Counted from the stretch's first letter, positions 1-12,570 are shown. The stretch: DNA of 64,000 nucleotides from Strongylocentrotus droebachiensis (GCA_035222895.1 JAVYIG010000096.1:372001-436000), one strand, 5' to 3'. Translations and numbers: made by a program. Notes: generated by a model from the sequence alone, not told the origin.

Positions 1-545
1 GATAAAAAACAAAGAATAGCATAAAAGAAGGTAATAGAAGGAAGAAACAAAGAATAACATAAGGAAACACAGAAAGAGGAAGTGATGGAATGATAAAAAA
101 CACGAAGAATAACATCAGAGAAGGTGATAAAAGGAAGAAACAAAGAATAACATAAGAAAACATAGAAAAAGGAAGTGATAGAATGATAAAAAACAAAGAA
201 AAGCATAAAAGAAGGTGATAGAAGGAAGAAACGTAGAATAACATAAGGAAACACAGAAAAAGGAAGTGATAAAATGATAAAAAAAATCAAAGAATAACAT
301 ACAAGAAGGTGATGCAATGAAGAAACAAAGAATAACATAAAGAAACACAGAAAGAGGAAGTGATAGAATGATAAAAAACAAAGAATATCATAAGAGAAGG
401 TGATACAGAAGGAAGAAACAGAGAATAACATAAGGAAACGCAGAAAGAGAAAGCGATAGAAGAAAGAAACACAGAATAACATAAGGAAAGACAGAAAGAG
501 AGAGTGATAGAATGATTTAAAAAAAAGAATAACATAAGAGGAAAG
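1..545. repeat. purine-rich tandem repeat, period about 92 bp
   Basis: Units begin GATAAAAAACAAAGAATA at 1, 92, 185, 276 and 370. Each unit has two half-units sharing ACAAAGAATAACATAA, so a 46-bp ancestor is likely. It runs off the left edge. Confidence 0.9.
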
Positions 546-839
546 TTTTTGCATTGGAGTGCCGCGCATGCCAACTAAAACACGCTAAAACATCACTGAG
601 CTTTTCAGTCGGTGATTTTTCACCGTAAACGCGACTTTTCAAATGAGGTATTTGCAGGCGCGTACGCAGGATATTTTTCAAGGGGGGGGGGGGGGGAGGG
701 ATAAAAGGACACTTTTTTTGGGAGGGGGGTAAGGTCAACTTCTTTAGGTCAGCCATTGGTATAAATTTTTTTTTTAATAAAAAAATATATATAACAAAAA
801 ATTACCAAAGGTTTTTTGTTTTCCCCTCTAAAATACACA
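546..839. repeat. G-tract element (GCGTACGCAGGATATTTTTC type)
   Basis: GCGCGTACGCAGGATATTTTTCAAGG leads into a 16-G run and a second G run, then AT-rich DNA. The same head is seen in reverse at 4087-4110. Confidence 0.6.
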
Positions 840-1180
840 CATAAAATAAGTGCGCCTAGTGGCGAGAAGAGAGTCGGAGTCAAGGAACTCTGGGAAATTG
901 TAATGGATCTCCCAAACCTTCGAAATAAAAGCTCCGGCTAAATTGTGCCGCAGGCCCCCTCTTTTGATTGCAGAGGGCTTCTCCCTTTTCACATAAAAAT
1001 GATTATTAATAAATGTGATTTGTTAAGCTTTATTTTATTGAGTTTGCTGGTTTGTTTTCTCTCTCTTTCTAGATACTGAGAAATTGTTCTTTGCGGATTA
1101 TATGGGGAAGTTATTTCACGGATACGACGAGGGTAAACATTGATGATGATATATAAACAAATTATTATAGGCCTATTTAG
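840..1180. repeat. left copy of a block repeated at the right end
   Basis: GAGTCGGAGTCAAGGAACTC and following sequence to GGTAAACATTGATG matches 62402-62615 with moderate divergence. Shared words include GTGCCGCAGGCCCC/GTGTCGCAGGCCCC and GATTATAT-GGAAGTTATTT. Confidence 0.8.
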
Positions 1181-1183
1181 AGG

Positions 1184-2232
1184 CCCAGATGAATCATCGC
1201 TTTACCTAACTATGGTTCCAAAGATGTCATCGCTTTGCCGAACTAAGAATCCACAGATATCATCGCTTTGCCTAACTATGTATCCAAAGATGTCATCGCT
1301 TTACCTAACTATAGATCAACAGATATCATCGCTTTGCCTAATTATGGTTCCAAAGACATCATTGCTTTGCCTAACTATGGATCCAAAGATGTCATCGCTT
1401 TGCCGAACTAAGGATCCACATATATCATTGCTTTGCCTAACTATGTATCCAAAGATGTCATCGCTTTACCTAACTATAGATCAACAGATATCATCGCTTT
1501 GCCTTACTATGGTTCCAAAGACATCATTGCTGTGCCTAACTATGGATCCAAAGATGTCATCGCTTTGCCGAACTAAGGATCCAAAGATGTCATCGCTTTG
1601 CCGAACTAAGGATCCACAGATATTATCGCTTTGCCTAACTATGGTTCCAAAGACATCATCGCTTTGCCTAACTATGGTTCCAAAGACATCATTGCTGTGC
1701 CTAACTATGGATCCAAAGATGTCATCGCTTTGCCGAACTAAGGATCCAAAGATGTCATCGCTTTGCCGAACTATGGTTCCAAAGACATCATTGCTTTGCC
1801 TAACTATGGATCCAAAGATGTCATCGCTTTGCCGAACTAAGGATCCACAGATATTATTGCTTTGCCTAACTATGTATCCAAAGATGTCATCGCTTTACCT
1901 AACTATAGATCAACAGATATCATCGCTTTGCCTAACTATAGTTCCAAAGACATCATCACTTTACCTAACTATGGTTCCTAAGACATCATTGCTTTGCCTA
2001 ACTATGGATCCAAAGATGTCATCGCTTTAAACTGCGGAACCAAATATATCATCGCTTTACCTAACTATGGATCCAAATATCATCGCTTTACCTAACTATA
2101 GATCAACAGATATCATCGCTTTGCCTAACTATGATTCCAAAGACATCATTGCTTTGCCTAACTATGGATCCAAAGATGTCATCGCTTTGCCTAACTATGG
2201 TTCCAAAGACATCATTGCTTTGCCAAACATTC
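1184..2232. repeat. 33-bp minisatellite, about 31 copies
   Basis: The unit is approximately CTAACTATGGATCCAAAGAT plus GTCATCGCTTTGC. Variants alternate (GGTTCC/GGATCC, GACATC/GATGTC, AGATCAAC). The unit is a multiple of three, so one frame stays open across the array and reads as an 11-residue repeat such as MDPKMSSLCLT. Confidence 0.95.
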
Positions 2233-2389
2233 CAGGGGGCTCACCTTCCATGGGCAGAGGCGTAATAAGCAAAAACGTTTGGAAGGGGGGCAGAAGAAAA
2301 ATCTGCGTCACCACCACTCGTACACGTTACATGCATGCCCCACGGAACGTTTTTGCAAAGTGGAGTATTAACGATCAGGTAAAGCGTAA

Positions 2390-2690
2390 ATTGGCATGGG
2401 GTCCAGGGTCTGAGCCTCGGCAGGGGGTCAAGGGGTTGACCCCCTGAAGCTCAGTGTTTTTAGGCATAACATTAAGTTAGATGAGCACCCAAGGGCACTC
2501 TTTAAGGTAATTAATGTAGTCCAGTGGTCAGAACCCCCTGAAACTCAGAGGTTTTAGATATTTATCTATGGTCAGATGAGCATCCAGGGGCCCGCCTTAG
2601 GGCCCTCGGTGGGGTCCAGGGGCGGAGCCTCTGTAGCCTCTGGAGTTTTAGGCATTTAATTACGGTCAGATGAGCATATTTTGATAACTT
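2390..2690. repeat. imperfect tandem repeat of about 100 bp
   Basis: Three diverged copies end in a shared motif (TTTTAGGCAT, then GTCAGATGAGCA), with GGGGTCCAGGG-GGAGCCTC at the start of two of them. Confidence 0.6.
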
Positions 2691-2699
2691 ATTTGTGAC

Positions 2700-3400
2700 A
2701 TTGGCAGCTCACTTTTTTTTTTCTCTCTCTCTTTCTTTCTTTTTCTCTGTAACATACCTTTTTTAAGTGAAGGGGGGGGGGGGGGTGGGGGGGGGTGGGG
2801 GGGGGGGGGGGGGGGCTCGATCCCCCAAGCCTAGCCGTTCTGCAGGCCCTGACATGAAGGCTTCTAAATAAGCATATATTTCGCCCGAGTGTAAATTTGG
2901 GAATTTCTAATTTTCCAATAAACGCATTCAAAAAGTATGACTTACACACAAAAATGAGAAAAAATACCGGAAAATCATGTCATTTCAGCAACATTTGTAA
3001 ATCACTGGTATCGAATAAGAAATGACCCCTCCCCCCATCAGTACGCCAGCATTCAGGGGCTCATCTCTTCTCACTTCTATAACAAAAAATACAAACGCTT
3101 TCCCATCCTCTCACAATATTTCCTCGATATGCGCGTATCGGTAATATAAAAACCTCCATTGATAGATATAGCTTGCATGCGGAATGTTTAGGAAATGTAA
3201 TTCCTGTTACCTTTCCTTTTCTTTGAATGGAATTTTATATGTGATTTAATTCAGGTTATTATCATTGTTATGTCCTTTTGGGTTAAAAATGCAAACCATC
3301 TTTACTCTTTTACTGTTTTTTTTTTTTTTTAGGGGGGGGGGGGGCGTTTTGGGGGGCAAAATGCGTTTTGCCCCCCCCCCCCCCTTCCACCCCACTTCCG
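2700..3400. other. homopolymer-rich intergenic DNA
   Basis: It holds pyrimidine-rich and G/C homopolymer tracts (2707-2752, 2772-2815, 3318-3384) with no coding signal between them. Confidence 0.7.
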
Positions 3401-3418
3401 GCGCCTACGAGAAGCCTT

Positions 3419-3712
3419 TTAAAATTTACAAAGGGAAAAACCTGTTTAGGTTTCGATTCCCTTGGGTCCAGAAGAATTCGAACACAACATTTAGATAAAC
3501 CACAGACAGTGTATTTCTAATTCATTACGTACTATTTCAACACGAAATCTAAATGAGTGGAAGGTAAGTTCAATCTAGTTTCATTTTCGATTAAACCCAG
3601 ACGGTGTGTTTCCGGACAAGTTGTGGATCCGGATAGTTGATTGAAAACAGCGATTCGAATAATCTTTTAAAGAATTGTGTCGGAAATTTATAGAGGGCAC
3701 ACAGTCAGAATT
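3419..3712. repeat. left copy, distal part of the duplicated block
   Basis: Words such as TACAAAGGGA-AAACCTG, CAGTGTATTTCTAATT, AAACCCAGACG and GAAAACAGCGATT match 63669-64000 in the same order and orientation. Confidence 0.8.
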
Positions 3713-3779
3713 AAAAGTGCTATTTCATGTATATTTTTCGTTAAATCCGAAGACAAAAAGGACTGGTACTTCTGTTCGT

Positions 3780-4110
3780 AAAGTTTCCGGACACCTCCCC
3801 CCCCCCCCCCCATTCCAATCATAAGTGTCAGACAATGATACAAGCAGACGCGTACGCAACTTGTTGTTTGTGTGTGTTTTGGAGGAACCCCCCCCCCCTT
3901 TTAATAAAAAACTTATAACAATAATAATGGTGATGGGTGACCGAAAAAAGATGACCCTACCCCCCCCCCCCCCCCCAACGAAACAAAATATCGATCGGCC
4001 AAACTTTCTAATTTTGGGACAGACACACACACACACAACAAACAAAATTCTGCCCGATTTAAAAATGTTAACCCCCCCCCCCCTTGAAAAAATCCTGCGT
4101 ACGCCACTGG
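3780..4110 (-). repeat. G-tract element, minus orientation
   Basis: Read on the minus strand it begins AGTGGCGTACGCAGGATTTT, then a G run, a GT/TG-rich segment and two further G runs. The left limit is near another GCGTACGC at 3850. Confidence 0.6.
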
Positions 4111-4114
4111 CCAC

Positions 4115-5180
4115 AAGTCTGTTGTGTTCAGCAAGCCATCATACACGATCCATTGACCATGCATTGAGTTAATTCTTTGTAACAATGACCTAGATTGTAT
4201 TTATACTTTACACTTTAGTTTCGTTTGTCTATTTTCGGAAGTTTTTTTTTTCTCTATCATTTGGGTAATGTCGTCCAGTTAGTGTCACAGCACTGTAAAG
4301 TCATATTTAACTAATGTAAGTTATTGCAGGATTTCATTTTCTTTCTTAAGTGCAGGAAATGTTTGGTTTCCTGTTAAAGTGACTCTGTTACTTTGCCTCA
4401 GATTCTGAAACAAAATCCTGGATTTAGCTCATGCTGCAATAATAATAATACCCCTTTACGTCAATCAGGAATCCCATGACTTTTACAAGCCGATCGCCGG
4501 TCTGATTTTCAAGATATTTATGATTGGAAATAATTTTTCGTTTTTCTAACGGTTTTTATAACACTACAGTCTATTGGAGAAAATGATTACGGTAAAACCG
4601 GTCACTCAAAGATTTTTTAAAAAACTTTTTAAAGGCACTTCATGATCATTTTGAAGCGCATTTTTGTTAGGGCTTCAATATTACACCATACCACAGAAAG
4701 TGATAACACGTAGGGCCATGCATCTCAGGTTTAACATTGTTAAACGATGCTTAAATAGGGATTTTTTTTATATTTTTGTTAAACTCATTCAGCTGGTTTC
4801 ATTCTAGACGAAATAAGTCATTGTGAATGTGTAACCATTATTATAAAAGCATCATAATTTTTCAACAATGTTATGTAGCACAGCATTACTATGAGGAAAT
4901 AATCCATATTGTTTTAGGTAGCAAAGAAGCAAAGTCCTTATTCCTGATGATCAGGGCAGGAAGCATTTGGTTTCCTTTCAACGGGGATGAATTGCATGTA
5001 TTTATACCAATCTCCTGACAGTTTTATTATCTACAAATATATGCTTGTACAATAGCTGAGTATCTCTGGAAAAATAATGAAAAATGTTGTATTTCTGGTT
5101 TCATTTTCAAGATTGATGTAGTGCATTTTTGTTGTTGAATGTGTGTTAGCTGCCACCACCTCCCTCTCTACTCTCATACT
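4115..5180. other. intergenic, no gene seen
   Basis: AT-rich. It contains a fragment (4373-4405, TTAAAGTGACTCTGTTACTT) related to the TTAA element at 23463, and no convincing exon. Confidence 0.6.
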
Positions 5181-5185
5181 CAAGG

Positions 5186-5335
5186 TGTTGTGGTCTAGTG
5201 GATAAGTAACCCTACTAAGAATCAAAAGATACAGATTCGAATTCCTGATACGAGACTAATGACCTTTGCTAAGACATCAATCTATATTTAAGACACTATA
5301 GACCCAGGTGAATAAAACGGGTACCTTGTAGGAAA
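5186..5335 (+). mobile_element. tRNA-derived SINE
   Basis: The head has an A box (TGGTCTAGTGG) and a B box (AGATTCGAATTCC) about 50 bases apart, followed by GACTAATGACC and a short body. Confidence 0.65.
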
Positions 5336-5339
5336 AATA

Positions 5340-6080
5340 GAAAATGTTAACCTTGATTGCAAACAACTCTAGAGGAAAGCAGAAGAATCAAAGAAGTAGA
5401 CTGGTGAAAAATTGAATGAAATCGTTGGAAAGACGATAAAGTTATCAATGTTTTGACAATTGTAATCACTAAAGGTATAGGCTCTTTTCAAATTATCCAA
5501 ATCCCTGTGATGTCGAGGCAGACAACTTTTCCATAAGTTCCAACACCCAAATTGTCTAAATTTTCCAAAAAATTATTACTCGGGAAGGTCTCTTTTCTTT
5601 AGAGTACCTATGATGATATGATATCAATGATAAATTAAGGGTAGTGCCCCAGGGGGAGAAGATACTTGGTAGAAAAACAGAAATGTTCACATATGACGCG
5701 GTAAACCGCGGCGTTTTTTACTTCTCCAAACAAAATACATATCATATGACATGGTTGGTAGAAACAAATGAATACAATGATAATACAGTTGGGAAAATAA
5801 AACATAAGCAAACATGATAACACACAACCTTAAACAGTTATGGTAGCATACAAATAATATCGATTAAAGTATACAATTATATATGGAGAAAGGAAAAGAA
5901 GGCACTTATTACAAAAGAAAATGTGCACGTGTCAAAGTAAAAAGAGACACTCAACAGAGATGAAAAAAGGCACTTGTGAGAATGGAAATCAGGAATCTGT
6001 TGCAGGAAACGGGCACCTATCAGATTGTAATAGAGGCATTTATCAGATGTCAAAAGGGACATTTTGAAAAGTTAAAGTGG
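5340..6080. other. intergenic, no gene seen
   Basis: AT-rich, with GCGGTAAACCGCGGCG at 5698 and loosely repeated GGCACTTAT-type motifs at 5900-6060. No coding signal. Confidence 0.55.
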
Positions 6081-6084
6081 CTCA

Positions 6085-6420
6085 TATAAAAAGCGTTTTT
6101 CTGACGCAATCCTACGTCAGACAAAATAACGCATCGAGTGCAGATAACATCCTCCTCGCATGGCGCTTCAACGGCCGCTCGAGTCACTGGCGCAATCCTA
6201 TGTCAACAAATGACGACTTTACGCAATGTCGCCGCATGTGCAGATAAAATCACTACCAAATGGCGCACAAATGGTGCGCTAGTCGACGACGCAATCCTAC
6301 GTCAGTAAATGGCGACATGTTTGTAACTTGCATTACAGTTATTTGGCGCGCTTAGGCTGCACTAATAAAAAAGTTGCTGACGCTGTAGTATGTCAGGCAA
6401 ATGATGCCTCGTTAACAAAG
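6085..6420. repeat. imperfect tandem repeat, about 105 bp
   Basis: GACGCAATCCTACGTCA recurs at about 6103, 6190 (GGCGCAATCCTATGTCA) and 6288, each followed by AA-TGACGACT-like and GTGCAGATAA segments. Confidence 0.6.
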
Positions 6421-6689
6421 GGGTATTTGTGAACATTACCTGTGATTACGTCTCCGAGCCTCAGCAAAACTTCTAAATATCTTCGACAATCTTCTGGCGT
6501 AGGGTCTAATCGAACGACGCCTAGCTTGAAATGTGTTGGTTTCGGCAACCTTTATCCTACGATCACTTCCCCCTGACCTTCATTTGATGAAATATTACTG
6601 ATGACGAGAACAACAAGACTTGCGATTCTTCCCTCATGGCTCACAAAATGCAACTTATAATCCTCAGCACTCGCGTTTTTATAGACAAT

Positions 6690-7010
6690 TTTGAAATCAC
6701 ACCAATACAACTATTATCTGTCATTGTATATTCATTTTCGATTTTGATGTTGTGGGCGGATAACTCGTCCAGGCAAGCATAAACCGTGTGCAAATATCAC
6801 ATTATGAAATTGATCACGTTTCACAGGATATTTCTTATATCACATGACTTTGTTTTGAAATATCAATTCTGTCATTTTGTCGTGTTTGTTCCCCAAACTA
6901 CTGTGTCCTGATGACCTTTGTTTATCGTCCCTTTAAGAATATGGTTTGGTGGTTAATATTTCATATCACTTGCGGATATTTATCCACGTTTTAGCAGTGA
7001 TCGACACTAC
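6690..7010. repeat. direct repeat, copy 1
   Basis: It shares long stretches with 8560-8885, such as TTTTCGATTTTGATGT-GTGG and GGATATTTCTTATATCACAT. Confidence 0.85.
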
Positions 7011-7531
7011 AGAGATCACACTTTAAAGAAATGCATTTTATACCATTTTGCGAAGTTGCTAATTCCTTGTCATACACGGAACGCCTGTCTCGCCTAAACA
7101 TGCCTCCTCTGTATAACAGACTTGTGTACTTCATTTTGTAATTAAATGCTTACACAGACTTTATGACATGCCTGAAAATATGCTACCAGTCCCAAGTCAC
7201 AGAAGAATCCATATACTTGTTTTCAATCATGAATTGGCAAGATGCAATAGCTTGAGATTTTTTTAGTTTTTATGTTTTCCCCAGATTTTGGGAGCACCTC
7301 TCAGAGGAAGACAGAGACTTGTGTCTTGGCACTAATGTCTTTCCTTTTCTGAATGTGCTCCGGAATTTCCTCTTTGAATTGCCTCCCTTTGTAGAAGCAT
7401 ACTAGTTTGTGTTCACACTCTTTTCTCCATCATAGAATAACTCACAATTTGATATGTATTATTGATTTCTTAGTGCGTATGTTGTTATTATTGAGTTCGT
7501 ATTCAATGTACGTTCTCCTTCTCTATCAATA

Positions 7532-7643
7532 GGGACTTTTAGATTTGCGTGGACTGATACGTGTAACGTCCATTCAAGGCAGTGCATTAAAAGGACGTAG
7601 ATCGTAGCAATCCCCATTGTCTTCGTGCGAATCTAAAAGTCCC
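7532..7643. mobile_element. TA-flanked MITE, 112 bp
   Basis: Inverted ends GGGACTTTTAGATTTGCG and CGAATCTAAAAGTCCC are flanked by TA on both sides, as expected of Tc1/mariner-type insertion. Confidence 0.85.
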
Positions 7644-8082
7644 TAGTGTGTTCTATCACATCCGTTTTAATTTGATTCCTATGTTTTTCTAATTGTTCTA
7701 TGAATCGATAATAATGTTCTTCAATTTTGATAACTTCCAATCATACCAATATTGATTTTTCCATAATTTTGATAACTTCCAATCATATTAATAATAATGT
7801 TACACAATTTTGCTAACTTCCGATATTACCGTATCCATATGACTGTATAAACACACAATTTTCTGCATTTAGCATGCATTTATCATACTTGCATAGTTTG
7901 AACAGCTCTTTTTTTTCAATCCTTTTTTTATAATAATCCTAACAGTAATTGATCTACATGTATATTGCCGTTTATAGGACACACATTGCTGTATTGATGT
8001 ATCATATACCAAATTTAGTATGAATATATTATTTTAAATTAGTATATAAAATAAAAGTATTTGCTTCTGATCTACCTTATAT

Positions 8083-8330
8083 GTGCCGAATATGAGGGTT
8101 AATTTTAGTTACACATCCATGTATATGTTTACCTTATCTTTATATTTTGCTTTATGTATGCACCAGCCAATGTGGAGAGTCTCTCGACAGAATTTTAAAA
8201 TTCTTTTAGGTGATCCCCAGGCATTGGCTGGTGCTAAATATCATCCTGTCAATGTCAAATCATTATGTCAACCCTTTGTTGTTTTCTTTGTATTGTTATC
8301 ATCTTGCCTGGAAATAAAATAAATAAATAA
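8083..8330 (+). repeat. possible LINE 3' end
   Basis: A stretch ending in GTATTGTTATCATCTTGCCT and a short AATA/AAAT run (8310-8330) resembles non-LTR retrotransposon tails. The 79-codon frame here is not convincing as a gene. Confidence 0.3.
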
Positions 8331-8559
8331 ATTACAATTTTGAGAATATCTGCTCTCAAAATGATGATTTCCAGACCTTTATCGGTTAATAATTAAGTGA
8401 GGCTTAAGTTAATAGTTTTTCGAAACAGACGCAATAAATTGACTGCAAAATTTGCCGATCTGTTGTCAATATTTTCAAATTTCGCACCCAATTCTAAAGA
8501 AAATTTTGTCTCTTGGTAATTCTATGTTCCATGCAGATTTTTTGAGATAGCGAAATTAG

Positions 8560-8885
8560 GTCACGCGCGAACTATGGTCACACCACCATATCTGTCATTA
8601 TTTTTTCATTTTCGATTTTGATGTGGTGGGCGGATAACTTGGCCAGGCAAGCACAAAAAACATGTGCAAATATCATATTATGAAAAATAATCACATGCTT
8701 CACCGGATATTTCTTATATCACATGACTTTGTTTTGAAATACAAATTTTGTAATTTTGTCATGTTTTGTCCCAAAGTACTGTTTCCTGATGACCTTTGTT
8801 TAGCCTTTCTGTAGGGATATGGTTTGTTGGTTAATATTTGCATATCACTTGATGATAATTCATCCACGTATTAGCAGTTTTGGTC
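8560..8885. repeat. direct repeat, copy 2
   Basis: It is the second copy of the 6690-7010 segment, in the same orientation about 1.9 kb away, at roughly 80-85% identity by eye. Confidence 0.85.
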
Positions 8886-9035
8886 ACCTTATAGATCCCC
8901 TAGAAAATAATTGTATTTGAACCCCACCCCCCCCCCTCCCTCCTCCTCCTTTAAGAACTTCGCACAATATTTGATGTCTTGAATTTTTTGTCGCTCCTCT
9001 GTTTTTAAAATTCCTTGATCCGCCGCTGCTTGAAG

Positions 9036-9350
9036 TGAAATCCATATGGTGTAATATATATATTGTACCTCAACCAATCACATCGTCTGACTGGCTCCAT
9101 GCACAGCGACTATATACAAACTGCCTGATTCTTATCATGTCGAGGTAATGCAATTGACGTCCAGTTTGCTATCGATCTCTTGGCATTCTGGTTAGTGTGC
9201 ATACATTAGTTGTTGCTAAGTAGGACAAACATTATGGCTCGTCCTACCGAACAACATTTAATGTGTGCACTTCGTATTCTGACTATTATGATACAATTTT
9301 TCGTAACAGGTGAACGAAATAATTAGTAACGAGGCACTTAAAAAATGGTT
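9036..9350. repeat. dispersed repeat related to 10345 and 13625
   Basis: CAATCACATCG-CTGACTGGCTCCATGC and TATCGATCTCTTGGC recur at 10385-10495. The 9200-9350 part (AGGACAAACATTATGGC) recurs at 13640-13770. Confidence 0.6.
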
Positions 9351-9579
9351 TGTGCATTATATTTTATTACATTACGAAAAGGACACATTGGACGAGCCTT
9401 ATCGTGAGGGCGCTTTGTCATGTCAACTGACCTTTTCAAAACCAGTTACTCTTCCCGATGTTTCTTTGTGTTATGATTTTAAGTCCCTTGTGCTATACGA
9501 CGTTTCTTTAAAAAAACTTTCCTGTAGTCTGAAAAGGCCATTCAATCCGGCCGTGCTTGTTAGAGAAATCTGAAGTTTC

Positions 9580-10195
9580 AAAATGATTATTGACCCATGA
9601 AAGTAAGATTATTTGATGTTAATCGCAGATCCACTCCTCGTAGCTTTCTTCCCCCGTACTTGTCGTATTCAACTGGCATTATTTAGAAAACAGGATCATA
9701 TTCAAACGACCATTTTCACTATTATTTGTATTTTGTAAGTGTATTTTGCATACGTCAGTTAAATGCAACACTATCAGGCAATCTAGGCTATGTGAAGAGC
9801 TGATGTTCTCTACTTGTTGTTGTTGTTTCTTTTTTACGTTTGCTTTTGTATTAAAACTAATATCCAATTTCCATTACCTTTATATTTGGGAGAACTTAAT
9901 CTTTTGAAGTTTTTAAACTTGGCTTTTAAAGGCGCTTAGTATCCTAAAAAATTCGAAATCCTAACTCCAATCCTGGACACGAAACCAGCAGCGAGAGGAA
10001 GAGCGGGAGAGAGGAAGGGGTGAACATGGCAATGATATATTACGTTATCCGAAAGAAAGATTCACAAGGAAGCACCATGAGGTACTTCAGTTCATTTGTG
10101 GAAATCTTTACCATCAGGTTCCAGTCAAAGCACACCAGAAATATTCGATGAAAGTAATTCTCTTCGATTTCATTATTATTTTAATTTTTTTCTCA
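9580..10195. other. intergenic, no gene seen
   Basis: AT-rich with no repeat or exon that I can support. Confidence 0.5.
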
Positions 10196-10199
10196 CTCA

Positions 10200-10775
10200 A
10201 AAGCCACAGATATGTAGTATTTTGATAATCAAATAAAAAGTTTCGAATGTGGTTGACAGAGATAAATCGGTTTTCGCACTGTTGATGGTTTGACGAAATA
10301 AACGTGTATCCAAATAATAACCTCTCGTACCTACCTATTGATTAAAGTGAAAACCATAAAGTGTGATATCTATTGTATCTCAGCCATTCACATCGCCTGA
10401 CTGGCTCCATGCAGATCGACTCCGAACTTACCGATTCATGTCCATTCGTGGTAATGCATTTTATGACCTGTTTGTTATCGATCTCTTGGCGTTCTTGTCG
10501 GTGTGACTAGGTTTAACACTTAACGAAAATCACGTAATAAAATCCGATTCAAAAGCAACTGAAGATATGTGGTATTTTGATAATTAAATAAAACGTTTCG
10601 AATGTGGTTGACAGATATAAATTGGTTTTCGCACTGTTGATGGTTTGACGAAATAAACGTTTGTTCAAATAATAACCTCTTGTACCTACCTAGTGATTGA
10701 AGTAAAAATCATATGGTGTGATATCTATTGTAACTCAGCCAATCACATCGCCTGGCTGGCTCCTAGCACTCCACG
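10200..10775. repeat. direct tandem duplication, spacing about 356 bp
   Basis: TATGTGGTATTTTGATAAT, TTTCGAATGTGGTTGACAGA and CAGCCAATCACATCGCCTG occur in the same order from 10210 and again from 10565. Confidence 0.8.
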
Positions 10776-10799
10776 AAAATAAAACGTAATAAAGCTGAT

Positions 10800-10889
10800 A
10801 ACTGCTGCATACCGATTCTAAAGCAACTGAAGACCGGACGTTCTACAGTAGTACAACAACCCTCTCTTTATCCAAGGACAATTTTCAGG
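10800..10889 (+). other. possible 5' untranslated exon of the peptide gene
   Basis: A stretch ending GACAATTTTCAG/GTAATA has a good donor and lies upstream of the 13110 acceptor with no competing coding sequence. The start is not visible. It is a guess based on the donor and the need for an upstream exon. Confidence 0.2.
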
Positions 10890-12330
10890 TAATATTACTT
10901 CTTCTGTTTTTAGTTAGTTACACTTGTTTGTTACTTATTTATGTTCAATTGCGTCCAATGAAATACGATTGTATGTTTTAACAGGAACAAATTATACCTT
11001 TAGCTTTTGTATACACTCATTATTTTGTTTATTGAAATGTTTTATTTGTCAGACAATAAACACAAACAGGTACAAAGTATGTGTTACTTTTGTTTAAAAT
11101 GAACAGGAATGCTCATGTACACATATATGAACTTAACTGTAATTCATTTTAACTCAATATATTATCTTACATTAATCATTTATTAACAGAACATAAGACA
11201 AACATAAGGAAACCCGTATTCCTTTAAAGTCTTTGAGCCGAAATATAATGTTACACCATACACCATTTATTTAAAACCTGGTGATATCTTGCCAGTAGAA
11301 TTGTTCGGCGAAATATAATGTTTACAATATTTCATTCTGGGATTGGCATCTTGATATTCACATCGCGAAATAAAATGTTTGCCACGTAAATGTTTATTTT
11401 CAGTAATAATTCTTTTTTGATTATTTGTCTCCTTTATACGTGCTAGCTATTCATTAGTTGGTACTAATTCGTTCAAAATGTTATAGTGCGTAATGTGAAG
11501 TGTGGAGTCAACAGTAACTTTTGCTGGGAAAGTGAAAGAATCAAAGCCTTGTTGCTTTAGCACATTGAACTGTTGGTTAAGACGAGTACATTTCTGGGTT
11601 ATTCTTAGAGCAACATGGTAAACAAGCTTCGTTGTTATATTTACGATTTTGTTTAAGTTTGAATCAGAGAAACTAGAAGGGAATTTGCTTTGATCTGTAA
11701 AACGGCATGGTGATTTTGCCTCAATGAGAAATGCTTTTTCTTCTATTTCTTAATTGAATAAAGATTTTCCGTCTCATCTGATACATTTATTGTTCAAAAT
11801 ATTTGGGTTGGCACTAGCGTTGGGATCCTACAATTTTTAAACATTTTACATCAAAATTACATTTGAAAAGATATTCCCCAAAACTGGTGACAATAATTGT
11901 AAACATATTGATTTCTAACCTGTAGAGCTTTGTTTTCCATTTTATTTTTCGAGCTTGCAAAATCGATGTAATACAAATCATCCTAAGACCACCCCTTTAT
12001 AACCTCACAAACACTCCACGTTTAATTCTGTCTTGACCTCCCCATTCACATTTGTATAAAACCTGTTTTTATTTTAGATAAAAGACTCAGGAGTTGAAAT
12101 TATACTGGCTACATGTATCACATGCAATACAGCAACAGTTTAGACTTTATTAGCGTTTTGCCGTACAGTGAGAGATTGTACCTCTATGCCGTGCGCGCGC
12201 GTATCCCTGCGTGTATCTGACGCGAAGGCAATCTGAATGTAATCGAGAAGGCTTGACTCCAACTTTAATTTATCTTTAATATAAGGAGTAAAGCATAATT
12301 TGTTGATTAACGTTCTATTAGAACTTCTTC
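10890..12330. other. intergenic or intronic AT-rich DNA
   Basis: CGAAATATAATGTT-type motifs repeat at 11239, 11310 and 11366. No open exon was found. If the peptide gene starts near 10800, this is its first intron. Confidence 0.4.
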
Positions 12331-12336
12331 GATGTT

Positions 12337-12512
12337 GTATAAAACAAATAATGAATGTTTTTCATTCGTTCAATGGTGCGAATATTTTCATTCGTTGAAA
12401 GATTAACGTTAATTCTATTTAACTCGGCTGACGCCTCATTGAATAGAATGTTAATCTTTCAACTCATGAAAATATTCGCACTATTGAACTCATAACCATT
12501 CATTATTTGTAT
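12337..12512. repeat. palindrome, arms about 75 bp
   Basis: AATAATGAATG and TGCGAATATTTTCATTCGTT are inverted at 12460-12510 around a loop TCGGCTGACGCCTC. It is likely a foldback MITE. Confidence 0.75.
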
Positions 12513-12570
12513 AATATAGTGTGGTACGGTTTGTCACTGAAACAGCTCCAGTAGGATTTTTGTGCCAAAG

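Noticed and set aside
1..545. CRISPR-like spacing of repeats
   Set aside because: Units are contiguous and similar along their whole length with no unique spacers, and the genome is animal.
1140..2030. A 296-codon open frame on the plus strand with 11-residue repeats
   Set aside because: It is exactly the 33-bp minisatellite read in one frame. Other frames and the other strand are equally open, and there is no start context or unique sequence.
9310..9573. An 87-codon plus-strand frame beginning MNEIIS
   Set aside because: Its start lies in a dispersed repeat shared with 13735, and no homology is evident.
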